Assembly: GCF_014385005.1 (NCBI RefSeq)
Contig: NZ_JACRSZ010000001.1
Location: 248,001 to 312,000, forward strand
Length of the DNA: 64,000 bases
Reading direction: 5' to 3'
Source of the DNA: Jingyaoa shaoxingensis
Lineage (GTDB): Bacteria; Bacillota; Clostridia; Lachnospirales; Lachnospiraceae
A model generated the notes under the pieces. That model had not been told where the DNA came from and did not search any database. It saw nothing but the letters and a program-made list of their open reading frames with translations. Numbering within the stretch: the first letter of the stretch is position 1; the number at the start of each line of letters is the position of its first letter. Below, piece by piece: positions 16,961 to 25,365 of the stretch. The position numbers and the translations under genes are program-made.

Positions 16961-16985
16961 ATACTTATCTTACCTCCATTCTCTA

Positions 16986-17034
16986 GTTACCGTTTGATAA
17001 CTTACATTATAGTAACCAAACGGTAACCTGTCAA
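16986..17034 (-). promoter_or_regulatory. ABC operon promoter with two TetR-type operators
   Basis: TTGACA (17029-17034), exactly 17 nt, then TATAAT (17006-17011) on the minus strand. The 16-bp semi-palindrome GTAACC-AAAC-GGTAAC (17012-17027) fills the spacer and a related site (16986-17001) lies after the -10, again 26 bp apart. Matching sites at the tetR promoter support one regulator for both. Confidence 0.85.
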
Positions 17035-17054
17035 TCTTTTTCATATTCTTCTTC

Positions 17055-17279
17055 ATCACACTGTTTCCCCCTGTTTAACCCAATACCCACTGTTCATAAA
17101 AGGAATTGTAAGAAACATGCTGAAAAACAGCCAACCCTCCCAATCTGCTCAAGAGATTCAACTAATTTATTCTGGTACCGATTTTCGAATCCATCTTTAC
17201 ATGTTATTACAAACACAATATTAGAGATTAAAATCAGAATAACAAAAATCAGTCCCCAGTAATTCAAGTATTTATTCAT
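17055..17279 (-). pseudogene. Frameshifted small membrane protein
   Basis: From the ATG at 17279 the frame encodes one membrane helix (about residues 7-29) and continues to LEQIGRVG, then ends in a Cys/Phe-rich tail at 17094. In the -1 frame, a sensible continuation (GWLFFSMFLTIPFMNSG...) runs to a stop at 17055. A one-base change at the G-rich GGGAGGG near 17140 would join them. I infer a frameshift; the alternative is a genuine 61-residue protein. Confidence 0.45.
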
Positions 17280-17297
17280 AATACACTCCTCTCCCAC

Positions 17298-17369
17298 AGA
17301 GCGAGATACGCTTTGCGAATCTCGCTCTGATTAGCGGTCGTCAAATGCACTGCATAAATGCGTGCATTT
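17298..17369. repeat. Paired hairpins upstream of the membrane pseudogene
   Basis: A perfect 10-bp stem AGAGCGAGAT/ATCTCGCTCT (17298-17328) is followed by AAATGCAC/GTGCATTT (17343-17369). The GCGAGAT and ATGCA elements recall the second structure of the compound repeat at 13555-13605. Both lie just beyond a KTR gene terminator. Confidence 0.5.
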
Positions 17370-17385
17370 TCCTCGTCGCCCTAAC

Positions 17386-17429
17386 AAAAAGACGCAGGCA
17401 AAAAACATTTCGTTTCTGCTCTGCGTCTT
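17386..17429 (-). terminator. Intrinsic terminator of the second KTR gene
   Basis: AAGACGCAG (right arm seen at 17421-17429) pairs with CTGCGTCTT (17389-17397), followed on the minus strand by TTTTTG. It begins within the stop codon of the KTR gene. The loop holds a second small stem. Confidence 0.8.
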
Positions 17430-17622
17430 AGCGTCTGGCGATGGATTTGTAATCTACTATATGATCCTTTACATTGATAATAAAACTTTCTTTACATTTT
17501 GGACAAAACAGCGGAAAATGTTTTAATTCCGTATCATCCAATATCTGTGTCCGTGTCTTTGCACCGCATACCGGACATAGTATCCATTTATCCGTTACTA
17601 CTGCTTTCAACTGACCTGTCAC
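17428..17622 (-). CDS. Cysteine-rich KTR-family protein, copy 2
   Basis: 64 residues with the knuckles WILCPVCGAKTR and PLFCPKCKESFI and a short tail ending SIARR. Same family as the copy at 13751-13927, about half identical, sharing near-identical DNA over the stop codon and terminator. The likely start is the GTG at 17622, but its ribosome site is weak, so the N-terminus may be shorter or disturbed. It ends the second accessory module. Confidence 0.78.
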   Translation of the reverse strand: MTGQLKAVVTDKWILCPVCGAKTRTQILDDTELKHFPLFCPKCKESFIINVKDHIVDYKSIARR

Positions 17623-17692
17623 CGCCTGATAAATCCCATTCTTAACACAATATTTAAAAAATCAATTTTTTCAAATTAACTTTGAACTGCAC

Positions 17693-18160
17693 TTACGATA
17701 ACATTAAGGATAGCTCTATCTCATCTTCATCCATCGTTCCAGTCTCTTTAAAACCTTTGTTCTTATATAAATTTAATGCGTGAATATTGTCCATATTACA
17801 GGTTAATGTTACTTTGTCCGATGTTCCAAAGGGTTTCGTTTTAATGTACTCAATCGTCAGATCCAATGCAATACTTCCATACCCCTGTCCCTGATTAGAT
17901 TCATCAATCATCATATGCCATATATCGTATTCCGGAATATCATAATCATAAATCACCATGACATAACCAATCATAGTATCATCCTTATAGATTCCAAACG
18001 GCTGACATTGATTCCTGTAAACATAAGCCTGTGCAAGGCTTCTAATTGGATGTGAAACAAAGCGTTCCTGTCCGTTTGCAAGTTTCAAATTAAATGCTTC
18101 AATAAAATTATCTTCTGTAATTATCCTAAGGCTTATCTTAAAATTCTCCATGTTATCCAT
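17693..18160 (-). CDS. GNAT-family N-acetyltransferase
   Basis: About 155 residues. The acetyl-CoA pyrophosphate loop is NQGQGYGSIAL (near residue 96), preceded by the YDIWHMMID strand and followed by NALNLYKNKGF-type helix (NIHALNLYKNKGF). Substrate unknown; the arrangement resembles spermidine/aminoglycoside-type acetyltransferases. GGAGG lies close to two in-frame ATGs (18160 and 18151); either could be used. It follows the small membrane protein gene closely. Confidence 0.85.
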   Translation of the reverse strand: MDNMENFKISLRIITEDNFIEAFNLKLANGQERFVSHPIRSLAQAYVYRNQCQPFGIYKDDTMIGYVMVIYDYDIPEYDIWHMMIDESNQGQGYGSIALDLTIEYIKTKPFGTSDKVTLTCNMDNIHALNLYKNKGFKETGTMDEDEIELSLMLS

Positions 18161-18167
18161 ACGCCTC

Positions 18168-18398
18168 CTATTCTTCATTCTCTTTATTTCTTCTGTGCTC
18201 TGCAATCCTTCGGTTTATCTTATCTGCTTCTTCTTTTTCCAGATACCACTTCACAAGGTATGAAAGCACATCGCATACTGCTGTAGAAACCAGTATTGCA
18301 ACATACACTACTATGGAAACACTGTCACCCATAATAAAATAAATCACAGCACACATTGCAATTTCCAAAACTACAAGCTCTATACCTCTCTGCCACAT
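18168..18398 (-). CDS. Two-helix membrane protein, unknown function
   Basis: 76 residues beginning MWQRGIELVVLEIAM, with two membrane segments (about 5-22 and 28-48) and a charged C-terminal helix rich in Lys, Glu and Arg. GAGG lies 9 nt before the ATG at 18398. First gene of the second accessory module, behind a strong promoter with operators. The family is not recognised. Confidence 0.65.
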   Translation of the reverse strand: MWQRGIELVVLEIAMCAVIYFIMGDSVSIVVYVAILVSTAVCDVLSYLVKWYLEKEEADKINRRIAEHRRNKENEE

Positions 18399-18447
18399 GA
18401 AATATTTCCTCTTTCCTATTACCCATACACATTCCCCCCAAAGCAAA

Positions 18448-18497
18448 TAAACGATCGTTTATATTTATATATAAGTAAACGGTCGTTTATTTGTCAA
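18448..18497 (-). promoter_or_regulatory. Promoter with two TAAACG-type operators, regulator not in window
   Basis: TTGACA (18492-18497), 17 nt, TTATAT (18469-18474). A 14-bp near-palindrome TAAACGGTCGTTTA (18476-18489) fills the spacer, and a perfect one, TAAACGATCGTTTA (18448-18461), lies after the -10, 28 bp centre to centre. The layout matches the TetR-controlled promoters nearby, but the site differs and no second repressor gene is present. Confidence 0.8.
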
Positions 18498-18517
18498 GAC
18501 TTTTCTTTTTGCTTATA

Positions 18518-18652
18518 TTATCTCTTTTTATAAATCAGAAGCTCTGTATTTTTCCCATCTTTCTCATATGTACATTCCAACATAAAATCCATATTTGCCA
18601 GAATGCCAAAGCACCTGTCTCCTCCAAATTCAGGCTTCAGTTGCATAATCAT
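18518..18652 (-). CDS. Short ORF after thiN, possible gene tail
   Basis: A 44-codon frame starts 12 nt after the thiN stop with AGG 7 nt upstream. The product (LKPEFGGDRCFGILANMDF...ELLIYKKR) looks protein-like but I do not recognise it. It may be the 3' end of a gene broken at the island boundary. No terminator is seen after it. Confidence 0.35.
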   Translation of the reverse strand: MIMQLKPEFGGDRCFGILANMDFMLECTYEKDGKNTELLIYKKR

Positions 18653-18663
18653 ATCGTAACCTG

Positions 18664-19308
18664 TCAGTCTCTGGATTCCACCACAATCAATGTTCCGGAC
18701 TCCAGACAAATCTCTGCCACTTCTTCTGTTATCTCATTGCTGATACCTATCCCGTCCCCAGCCCGCATAGTGTATCCATGAAGCGGATAATAAAATCCTG
18801 TTAACGTAATCTTCTCTGCACTGCCTCCAAAGGCCAGAAGTGACACATATTTTCCATATTGTTCTTCTTTACGGATCTTCAGACCTTGCCGGATCATCCG
18901 GATCCGGTTGTGGGCATCCACCAATGCGCACGGCACCCCAGCCTCCAGTGCAATATTCAGATCATAGATACTCCCCAGCACATGATCCATCCTGGTTCCG
19001 GTAGCTCCAAGAACCAGTATCTCGCTGCTGCCACGCTTTAACGCAAGGCGCATGGCATTCTCCATATCTGTCTGATCCTTCTCCGGCTTATAAAGCTGAA
19101 CCGGTATCTCCAGTCTTTCAAAATAATCCCTGACCGTCGGCGCTGCTGAATCAAAATCGCCCAGCATCTCATCTGGCCGGATTCCTGCCCGGTAGCAGAA
19201 TTCCAGTCCTTTGTCCACTGCAATCAGATAATCATATTGTTCTTTCTGCAAAAAAGGAAGGGCAAAATCATCCTCGATGTTGCCCCCGTTGATAATGATC
19301 GTCTTCAT
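18664..19308 (-). CDS. thiN: Thiamine diphosphokinase
   Basis: Cytosolic kinase that converts thiamine to thiamine diphosphate. 214 residues, normal length. Conserved motifs: DYLIAVDKGLEF (about 27), DEMLGDFDSA (about 47), KDQTDMENAM (about 77), LGATGTRMDHVLGS (about 100) and the C-terminal SNEITEEVAEI strand. It ends the prkC operon, 12 nt after rsgA. In B. subtilis rpe lies between rsgA and thiN; it is absent here. Confidence 0.95.
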   Translation of the reverse strand: MKTIIINGGNIEDDFALPFLQKEQYDYLIAVDKGLEFCYRAGIRPDEMLGDFDSAAPTVRDYFERLEIPVQLYKPEKDQTDMENAMRLALKRGSSEILVLGATGTRMDHVLGSIYDLNIALEAGVPCALVDAHNRIRMIRQGLKIRKEEQYGKYVSLLAFGGSAEKITLTGFYYPLHGYTMRAGDGIGISNEITEEVAEICLESGTLIVVESRD

Positions 19309-19320
19309 TCCTCTGACCTC

Positions 19321-20196
19321 TTAATATCTCCTTTTTTCTTTGAGTTCTGTGTACATTTCCAGATAATTGTCATACCGCTGCCGGCTGATCTTTCCCTCAT
19401 CCAATGCTTCTTTTACCCGGCAGCCGGGTTCATGGGTATGTGTGCAGCCCTGAAATCTGCACTGCCCTTCATATTCGCCGAACTCTCTGAAGTAATCTTT
19501 TAATTCTTCTTTTTCCATGTCCCAGACTGCAAGGGAAGTAAATCCTGGCGTATCACATATATAGGTTCGTTCACCCACCAAAAGGATCTCTGAATGTCTG
19601 GTAGTATGTTTTCCCCTGTCAATCTTTTTACTGATCTCTCCGGTCTCCATCTGTGCTTCCGGTGCAAGAAGATTCACCATAGTGGATTTGCCCACTCCTG
19701 ACGGTCCCGCCACTGCTGTAGTCTTTCCATTCAGAAGTTCACGCACCTGTCTGATTCCTTGATTTTTTTCTGCGCAGGTAAACAGCACCCGGCAGCCACT
19801 GTTCTCATAAATGTGCCTCAGGCGGTGCTGTTCCTCTTCCTCAACCATATCCTGCTTATTAAAACAGATCACCGCAGGAACCCCCTGCTTTTCCATTGAT
19901 ACCAGAAATCGATCCAGCAGATTCAGATTCGGTTTGGGACTGGCTGCTGCAAATATCACCAGCACCTGATCTATATTCGACACAGCCGGGCGGATCAGAG
20001 TGTTTTTTCTCGGAAGGATCTGATCCACATTTCCCGTCTTCTTGTCCTTATCGGTAACTGAGATCTCTACATCATCTCCTACCAGAGGTTTTATTTTCTC
20101 TTTTCGGAATATCCCCTTTGCCTTACATTCATACAGTCCTTCTGTTGTCTGTACATAGTAAAATCCTGCAATTCCTTTTATTATTTTTCCCCGCAT
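19321..20196 (-). CDS. rsgA: Ribosome small subunit-dependent GTPase A
   Basis: Circularly permuted GTPase that helps late 30S maturation. It has an N-terminal OB fold, then G4 (CFNKQDMV, about 118) before G1 (GPSGVGKST, about 169) and G3 (DTPGFT), followed by a zinc-binding module with CRFQGC-x3-H-x4-C. 291 residues. It begins 3 nt after the prkC stop with only a weak AGG upstream, so translation is probably coupled to prkC. Confidence 0.96.
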   Translation of the reverse strand: MRGKIIKGIAGFYYVQTTEGLYECKAKGIFRKEKIKPLVGDDVEISVTDKDKKTGNVDQILPRKNTLIRPAVSNIDQVLVIFAAASPKPNLNLLDRFLVSMEKQGVPAVICFNKQDMVEEEEQHRLRHIYENSGCRVLFTCAEKNQGIRQVRELLNGKTTAVAGPSGVGKSTMVNLLAPEAQMETGEISKKIDRGKHTTRHSEILLVGERTYICDTPGFTSLAVWDMEKEELKDYFREFGEYEGQCRFQGCTHTHEPGCRVKEALDEGKISRQRYDNYLEMYTELKEKRRY

Positions 20197-20199
20197 GCT

Positions 20200-22212
20200 T
20201 TAGTTTACCTGACTGAATGGAATATTATCATAGGTTACCAACAGCTCATAATCACCAGAAGCATCATTATATACATACAGATATACTCTTCCGGTTGACA
20301 CACCAGGTTCTCCCTGTACATACAGATCATATGGGAAACTGATCGGTGTTCCTTCTGAAAGCACGGTCTGGTTTCCATCCTGTTCCAGTACCATACGCAC
20401 TGCCGACTGTCCATCATAACTTGCCGGTGCCTCAAGCTGTGCATTACATGCCCAGGTTCCTTCTGAGGAAGAACTGTTATCCGGTCCACTGCTGACAATC
20501 AGTATCACCGTACTTCCCGGTGTGGCATTGCCTGTCATACTCTGGTTCATAACCGTTCCGGCAGCATAGGAATCACTGGTATCATCCTGTCTGGATGCAT
20601 AGAATCCAGCCTGCATTAATTCATTAACTGCTGTATCATAATCTTTCCCTGTTACGTCTGGTATCTCTGTTGCACCATCCTCTATCGTGAACGGTGCTTC
20701 TGTTGTTTCTTCCTCTGTCTCTGTAGTTTCTGTTTCTGTATCTTCTGTCTCACTTGCCTCTGTAGCCTCAGTATCTGTTGACTGAACAGTCGCATCGGTC
20801 TGAATCTGAATTCCGGAAGCATCATAATCCTGCTGCTCTCCATCATCGTATGTGTAATTATAGTCTTCCCCTGTACCGGTACTGACATCTGCAGAATTAT
20901 CTGCCTGTACCTCTGTTGTTGCTTCTGATTTCTGTGTAAACAATCCTGGCAGACTTAATTTGAAAATACCAAGTGCATTGGCAATTAACCCAAGAAATAT
21001 AGCTGCAATCAGAATGGCAATAATAATACTGCCAACGGTCATAATTTTTTCTAACTTAGGATTCAATAAACTGTCCTCATCTTCTTCATTGTACTGGTAA
21101 GTACGGTTCTTATCAAATTCTTCTCCCTGATAGTCATAGGAAGGATTCCCATATGTTCTGGCATCCATCCCATAAGTATATGGATCATAGGAAGCTTCAC
21201 CGTTATATCCATTCCGATATCCACCATTATCACCTGGTGCCTGCACGTTTTCCTGAGTCCCATATGGACGATAAATATTCTCCTGCCCAGCTCTTGCACT
21301 ATTGTACCCTTCCTTGATTGCTCCCAGTTCTTCTTTGGAAATAACCACTGTTCTTCCGCCTGGATTCGTAGCAATCTGTACAAAATCCCCATCTGGATTT
21401 ACCAGAGATTCTTTCAGGTCACGGATTAGCTCCGTCATATTTGCGTAACGTCGATCCGGACTTTTCTGTGTACATTTGTAAATAATCTGTACTACGCTTC
21501 TTGGCAGATCCGCCACATAGACTTCCGGTGACTTCATCTCCTCCTGCAGGTGTTTGATTGCAATTGCAACAGTACTCTCTCCATCAAATGGTACATGACC
21601 TGTCAACATCTCATACAGTGTTATACCCAGTGAATAAATATCACTCTTGGCATCACTGTATCCGCCTCTTGCCTGCTCAGGTGAAGTGTAATGTACCGAT
21701 CCCATGACTGCTGTGCTGATGGTATTATTGGTTGCGGCTCTGGCAATCCCGAAATCTGTTACCTTCACTTTTCCATCGGTGGATATAATAATATTCTGTG
21801 GTTTCACATCTCTGTGAATAATCCCACTGTTATGTGCTGCTTCCAGTCCCTGTGATACCTGTATGGCAATACTGGTTGCTTCTCTGACTGCAAGTCTTCC
21901 CTTCTTGGCTATATATTCTTTTAATGTGATGCCTTCCACCAGCTCCATTACAATAAAATATACACCTTTTTCTTCACCTACATCATAAATATTCACAATA
22001 TTAGGATGCGCCAGACCAGCTGCTGCCTGTGCCTCTGCCCGAAACTTTGTGATGAATGCCTTATCCTCTCGGAATTCTGCTTTTAATACCTTTACAGCTA
22101 CAAACCGGTTCAGTTTGTGGTCTCTTGCCTTATAGACATCTGCCATTCCGCCGGCACCGATTTTCCCGACGATTTCATACCGTCCCTGTATAAACATGCC
22201 TTCCTTCAACAT
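20200..22212 (-). CDS. prkC: Serine/threonine protein kinase with one PASTA domain (PrkC/Stk1)
   Basis: Membrane sensor kinase responding to cell-wall fragments. Kinase domain about residues 10-270 with GAGGMADVY, AVKVLK, IIHRDVKPQN and VTDFGIA intact; a Gln/Tyr-rich juxtamembrane region; one membrane helix near 390-412; an acidic Thr/Glu-rich stalk; one PASTA domain (starting PDVTGKDYDTAVNELMQAG); and a C-terminal beta domain. B. subtilis PrkC has three PASTA repeats, so the sensor is short. The start overlaps the stp stop as TAATG. Confidence 0.95.
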   Translation of the reverse strand: MLKEGMFIQGRYEIVGKIGAGGMADVYKARDHKLNRFVAVKVLKAEFREDKAFITKFRAEAQAAAGLAHPNIVNIYDVGEEKGVYFIVMELVEGITLKEYIAKKGRLAVREATSIAIQVSQGLEAAHNSGIIHRDVKPQNIIISTDGKVKVTDFGIARAATNNTISTAVMGSVHYTSPEQARGGYSDAKSDIYSLGITLYEMLTGHVPFDGESTVAIAIKHLQEEMKSPEVYVADLPRSVVQIIYKCTQKSPDRRYANMTELIRDLKESLVNPDGDFVQIATNPGGRTVVISKEELGAIKEGYNSARAGQENIYRPYGTQENVQAPGDNGGYRNGYNGEASYDPYTYGMDARTYGNPSYDYQGEEFDKNRTYQYNEEDEDSLLNPKLEKIMTVGSIIIAILIAAIFLGLIANALGIFKLSLPGLFTQKSEATTEVQADNSADVSTGTGEDYNYTYDDGEQQDYDASGIQIQTDATVQSTDTEATEASETEDTETETTETEEETTEAPFTIEDGATEIPDVTGKDYDTAVNELMQAGFYASRQDDTSDSYAAGTVMNQSMTGNATPGSTVILIVSSGPDNSSSSEGTWACNAQLEAPASYDGQSAVRMVLEQDGNQTVLSEGTPISFPYDLYVQGEPGVSTGRVYLYVYNDASGDYELLVTYDNIPFSQVN

Positions 22213-22949
22213 TATTTCACCTCATTACTTTTCCTGCTAATCAGTAGTACTGTAATGTTGTCTCTCCCCCCATTACGGTTTGCTGCATCAACAAGCGATT
22301 CAGCAGTCTTCTGCAGGCTTTTTTCTGTCTTTATAATCTGTTGAATCTGCTCATTGCTGACCATATTGGTAAGTCCGTCAGAGCATAATAGAATCACATC
22401 CCTGATTCCTGTCTTTTCTTCGAAGCAATCTACTGTAACTGTCTCTTCTGCCCCGATTGCTCTGGTAATGATGTTCTTGTCCGGATGATTCCTTCCTTCT
22501 TCCTGCGTAAGCTTACCCAGCCTGACCATCTCCTCCACCAGAGAATGATCATGAGTAATCTGCCGTATCTCATTACCTATAATATACAGACGACTGTCTC
22601 CCACGTTCGCCACATAAAGTGTGTCTTTATAAAGTGTGGCAGCCACCATGGTTGTCCCCATCCCGCGGCTGCACTCTTTTGTGGTTGATTCTTTGTATAC
22701 CATATCATTCGCATGCTCCATGGCACGTCTTAAGATCTTCACCGGGTTCTTTTCCCTGCTTTTGCGAATATTCTGCAAAAGAACTTCTACTGCATAACTG
22801 GAGGCTCTCTCCCCGGCATTCTGGCCACCCATTCCGTCTGCAACCACAAAGAGATTCGGAAGATTTCCAATCGGACGTTCTGACACAAATACATAATCTT
22901 CATTCCTGCGCCGTACCCGTCCGGTATCTGTCAAACTGTAACTCTTCAT
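22212..22949 (-). CDS. stp: PP2C-family protein phosphatase (Stp/PrpC)
   Basis: Metal-dependent Ser/Thr phosphatase that reverses PrkC phosphorylation. 245 residues with the PP2C motifs RRRNEDYVF, VVADGMGG, SRGMGTT, GDSRLY, SDGLTN and GRDNITV, providing the Asp metal ligands. The ATG at 22949 follows GGAAGGAAC and overlaps the rlmN stop by 4 nt; longer upstream frames lie inside rlmN. It is coupled to prkC by TAATG. Confidence 0.96.
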   Translation of the reverse strand: MKSYSLTDTGRVRRRNEDYVFVSERPIGNLPNLFVVADGMGGQNAGERASSYAVEVLLQNIRKSREKNPVKILRRAMEHANDMVYKESTTKECSRGMGTTMVAATLYKDTLYVANVGDSRLYIIGNEIRQITHDHSLVEEMVRLGKLTQEEGRNHPDKNIITRAIGAEETVTVDCFEEKTGIRDVILLCSDGLTNMVSNEQIQQIIKTEKSLQKTAESLVDAANRNGGRDNITVLLISRKSNEVK

Positions 22950-24010
22950 GTTCCTTCCTTTCCTTTTATCTCCAACTCTCCATCTATGTAACTTTTTCTG
23001 AGCTGGCCGCATGCGCCGCCAATATCCCGTCCCATTTCCCTTCTAATTGTAGCATTTATTCCGCATTTTTCAAGTTTGCTTTTAAAATTCGCCACAACAT
23101 GGGCATTGGACTGTACGTAACTTCTTTCTTTTATAGGATTCACCGGAATCAGATTCACATGTCCGTGAAGTCCTCTGAGCAGTTCACTGAGCTGCTGTAC
23201 ATCCTGATCTGTATCATTCACGCCGCCCACCAGACTGTATTCAAAGGTAAGCCGTCTTCCTGTCTTTTCAAAATAGTACCGGCACGCTGCCAATACATCC
23301 TTCAAATCATATTTATATGCAATGGGCATCAGTTCCATTCTTTTTTCCTGCGTTGCCGCATGAAGGGAAAGTGCCAGGGTGATCTGGAGTTTTTCCTCTG
23401 CCAGATCATAGATCCGTGGTACGATCCCACAGGTAGATACCGTAATATTTCTCTGGCTGATGTTCAGTCCGTGTTCATCACTGAGCATATGGATAAACTT
23501 CAATACATTATCATAATTATCCATTGGCTCACCGGTACCCATCAATACCAGATTAGACACCCTCTCCCCACTGTATTTCTGAATCTGATAGACCTGATCC
23601 AGAATCTCGCCCGGAAGGAGATTCCTGGTAAGCCCTCCAAGTGTGGATGCACAGAACCTGCATCCCATCCGGCATCCTACCTGAGATGACACACATACAG
23701 AATTCCCATGCTTATACTTCATCAGCACACTTTCGATTACATTCCCGTCATGGAGACGAAACAAATACTTCTGCGTTCCGTCGATCCCTGATGTCAGTAC
23801 GTCAATCATCTGCAAATGTGTACAGGTATATTCATTCCTCAGCCGTTCCTTCAGCTTTGCAGGAATATTGCTCATCTCATCCGGTGAGTCTGCCAGTTTT
23901 TCATGCAGCCACTGGTAGATCTGTTTGCCACGGAATGCCTTTTCCCCACAGGCACTCATCTCTTCTGTCATTTCACTGTAATCCAGTGATTTGAGATCTT
24001 TTTTTTCCAT
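22946..24010 (-). CDS. rlmN: Dual-specificity 23S rRNA A2503 / tRNA A37 C2-methyltransferase
   Basis: Radical SAM enzyme that methylates C2 of adenosine. The cluster-binding CRMGCRFC is near residue 108, GTGEPMDNY (about 159) binds SAM, and the C-terminal CGINATIRREMGRDIGGACGQL holds the methyl-carrying Cys. 354 residues, normal. It overlaps rsmB by 1 nt (TAATG) and stp by 4 nt. Confidence 0.97.
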   Translation of the reverse strand: MEKKDLKSLDYSEMTEEMSACGEKAFRGKQIYQWLHEKLADSPDEMSNIPAKLKERLRNEYTCTHLQMIDVLTSGIDGTQKYLFRLHDGNVIESVLMKYKHGNSVCVSSQVGCRMGCRFCASTLGGLTRNLLPGEILDQVYQIQKYSGERVSNLVLMGTGEPMDNYDNVLKFIHMLSDEHGLNISQRNITVSTCGIVPRIYDLAEEKLQITLALSLHAATQEKRMELMPIAYKYDLKDVLAACRYYFEKTGRRLTFEYSLVGGVNDTDQDVQQLSELLRGLHGHVNLIPVNPIKERSYVQSNAHVVANFKSKLEKCGINATIRREMGRDIGGACGQLRKSYIDGELEIKGKEGT

Positions 24011-25365
24011 TATCTTATCCTCTTAAATCTGGCTATGAAAAATCCATCTGAGCTGTGTACTCCCGGCAGAAGCTGCAGATAACCGGCTTTTGTCGTCTTG
24101 CTGCGAAGTTCTTCACAGATATACGGGTCCATGGAATCAAGTTGAAACGGATAATTATCCAGAAACCATTTTACGTTATACTGATTCTCATCTGCACCGA
24201 TGGTACAGGTGCTGTAAATCAGTGTACCTCCCACTTTCACATAAGACCATACGGTATCCAGTATTTTTCTCTGTATTTTCACCAGTTCCTGCTGCTTGGC
24301 CTCCGTCATCTTATAACGGATATCCGGCTTTCTTCCCATAACTCCCAGTCCGGAACAAGGCAGATCTGCCAGCAGAATATCTGCTTTTTCTACAGAATTC
24401 TCATCAAATACAGTAGCATCCTGCTTCACAGCCTCCATATTAATCCGCTTGGTTCTCTCCAGATTCTCTCGCATCAGTTCTACTTTATAATCTGTCAGGT
24501 CTCTTGCTTCCACATAACCGCTGCCGGCCAGTTTATCTGACAGATGAAGGCTTTTCCCCCCTGGTGCCGCACATACGTCGATACAGTAATTTCCCCATTT
24601 CGGATCTGCTACTTCTGCCACCAGCATAGAGCTGACATCCTGTACCTGGAACCATCCATCCTTAAACGCATCAATTGCCTGCAGATAATTGTAGTCTGAA
24701 ATCTCCAGCGCATAGTCCAGATAAGGCACTTCTTTCACTGTAATATGCTGTGCCTCCAGACTCTGAATAATTTCTTCTTTGGATGCCTTGCTTAAGTTGC
24801 AGCGGATACAGGTCGGACTTTCTTTGCGCATGGTCTGACAGATGGTCTCTACAGTATCAAAATCAAACTGTGCCAGCCATTTTTTCAGAATCCACTCCGG
24901 CATGGAATAGGTCACAGAAAGATACTTCCTCGGGGTCTTCTCTTTATCCGGATAGGCGACCTGATCCAGCTTTCGCGCAGTATTACGCAGTACTCCGTTT
25001 ACAAAATTCTTTAATGTGTAGAATCCCTTTTTCTGTGCCAGTTTTACTGCCTCATTGCAGACAGCCGAATCCGGCACACTGTCCATATATTTTAACTGGT
25101 ATACCGACATTCTCAGGAGATTGCGGATAAAAGGCTTCATATCCTTTACTTTCACGCTGGAGAACTGCTCCAGAATATAATCAATCTGAATCAGGTTCTC
25201 CATGGTTCCTTCTGCCACTCTGGATATGAATGCCCGGTCTCTTTTCTCCAGATACTGGTATTTTTCCAGTGTTTCTCTTATCACAACGTGACTGTATCGT
25301 TCTTCTTCTGTGATCTCCCACAGAATTCCAAGAATGATTTCTCTGGTATTGACTGGCTTAGTCAC
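24010..25365 (-). CDS. rsmB: 16S rRNA (cytosine(967)-C(5))-methyltransferase
   Basis: 451 residues: an N-terminal NusB-like RNA-binding helical domain (about 1-145) and a C-terminal Rossmann methyltransferase with VCAAPGGKSLHLS (about 256), the DLPCSGLGVMGRKPDIR catalytic motif and the second Cys in YSTCTI. The start is GTG at 25365 behind GGAGGAACGATC. It overlaps the peptidase gene by 8 nt. Confidence 0.96.
   Translation of the reverse strand: MTKPVNTREIILGILWEITEEERYSHVVIRETLEKYQYLEKRDRAFISRVAEGTMENLIQIDYILEQFSSVKVKDMKPFIRNLLRMSVYQLKYMDSVPDSAVCNEAVKLAQKKGFYTLKNFVNGVLRNTARKLDQVAYPDKEKTPRKYLSVTYSMPEWILKKWLAQFDFDTVETICQTMRKESPTCIRCNLSKASKEEIIQSLEAQHITVKEVPYLDYALEISDYNYLQAIDAFKDGWFQVQDVSSMLVAEVADPKWGNYCIDVCAAPGGKSLHLSDKLAGSGYVEARDLTDYKVELMRENLERTKRINMEAVKQDATVFDENSVEKADILLADLPCSGLGVMGRKPDIRYKMTEAKQQELVKIQRKILDTVWSYVKVGGTLIYSTCTIGADENQYNVKWFLDNYPFQLDSMDPYICEELRSKTTKAGYLQLLPGVHSSDGFFIARFKRIR

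Noticed and set aside
10797..18500. Intact conjugative element or prophage
   Set aside because: There are no relaxase, VirB4-like, portal, terminase or complete integrase genes; only cargo-type genes and remnants are present.
22619..23689. 356-codon plus-strand frame opposite stp and rlmN
   Set aside because: It spans two well-identified minus-strand genes and encodes a Cys/His/Ser-rich product without domains.
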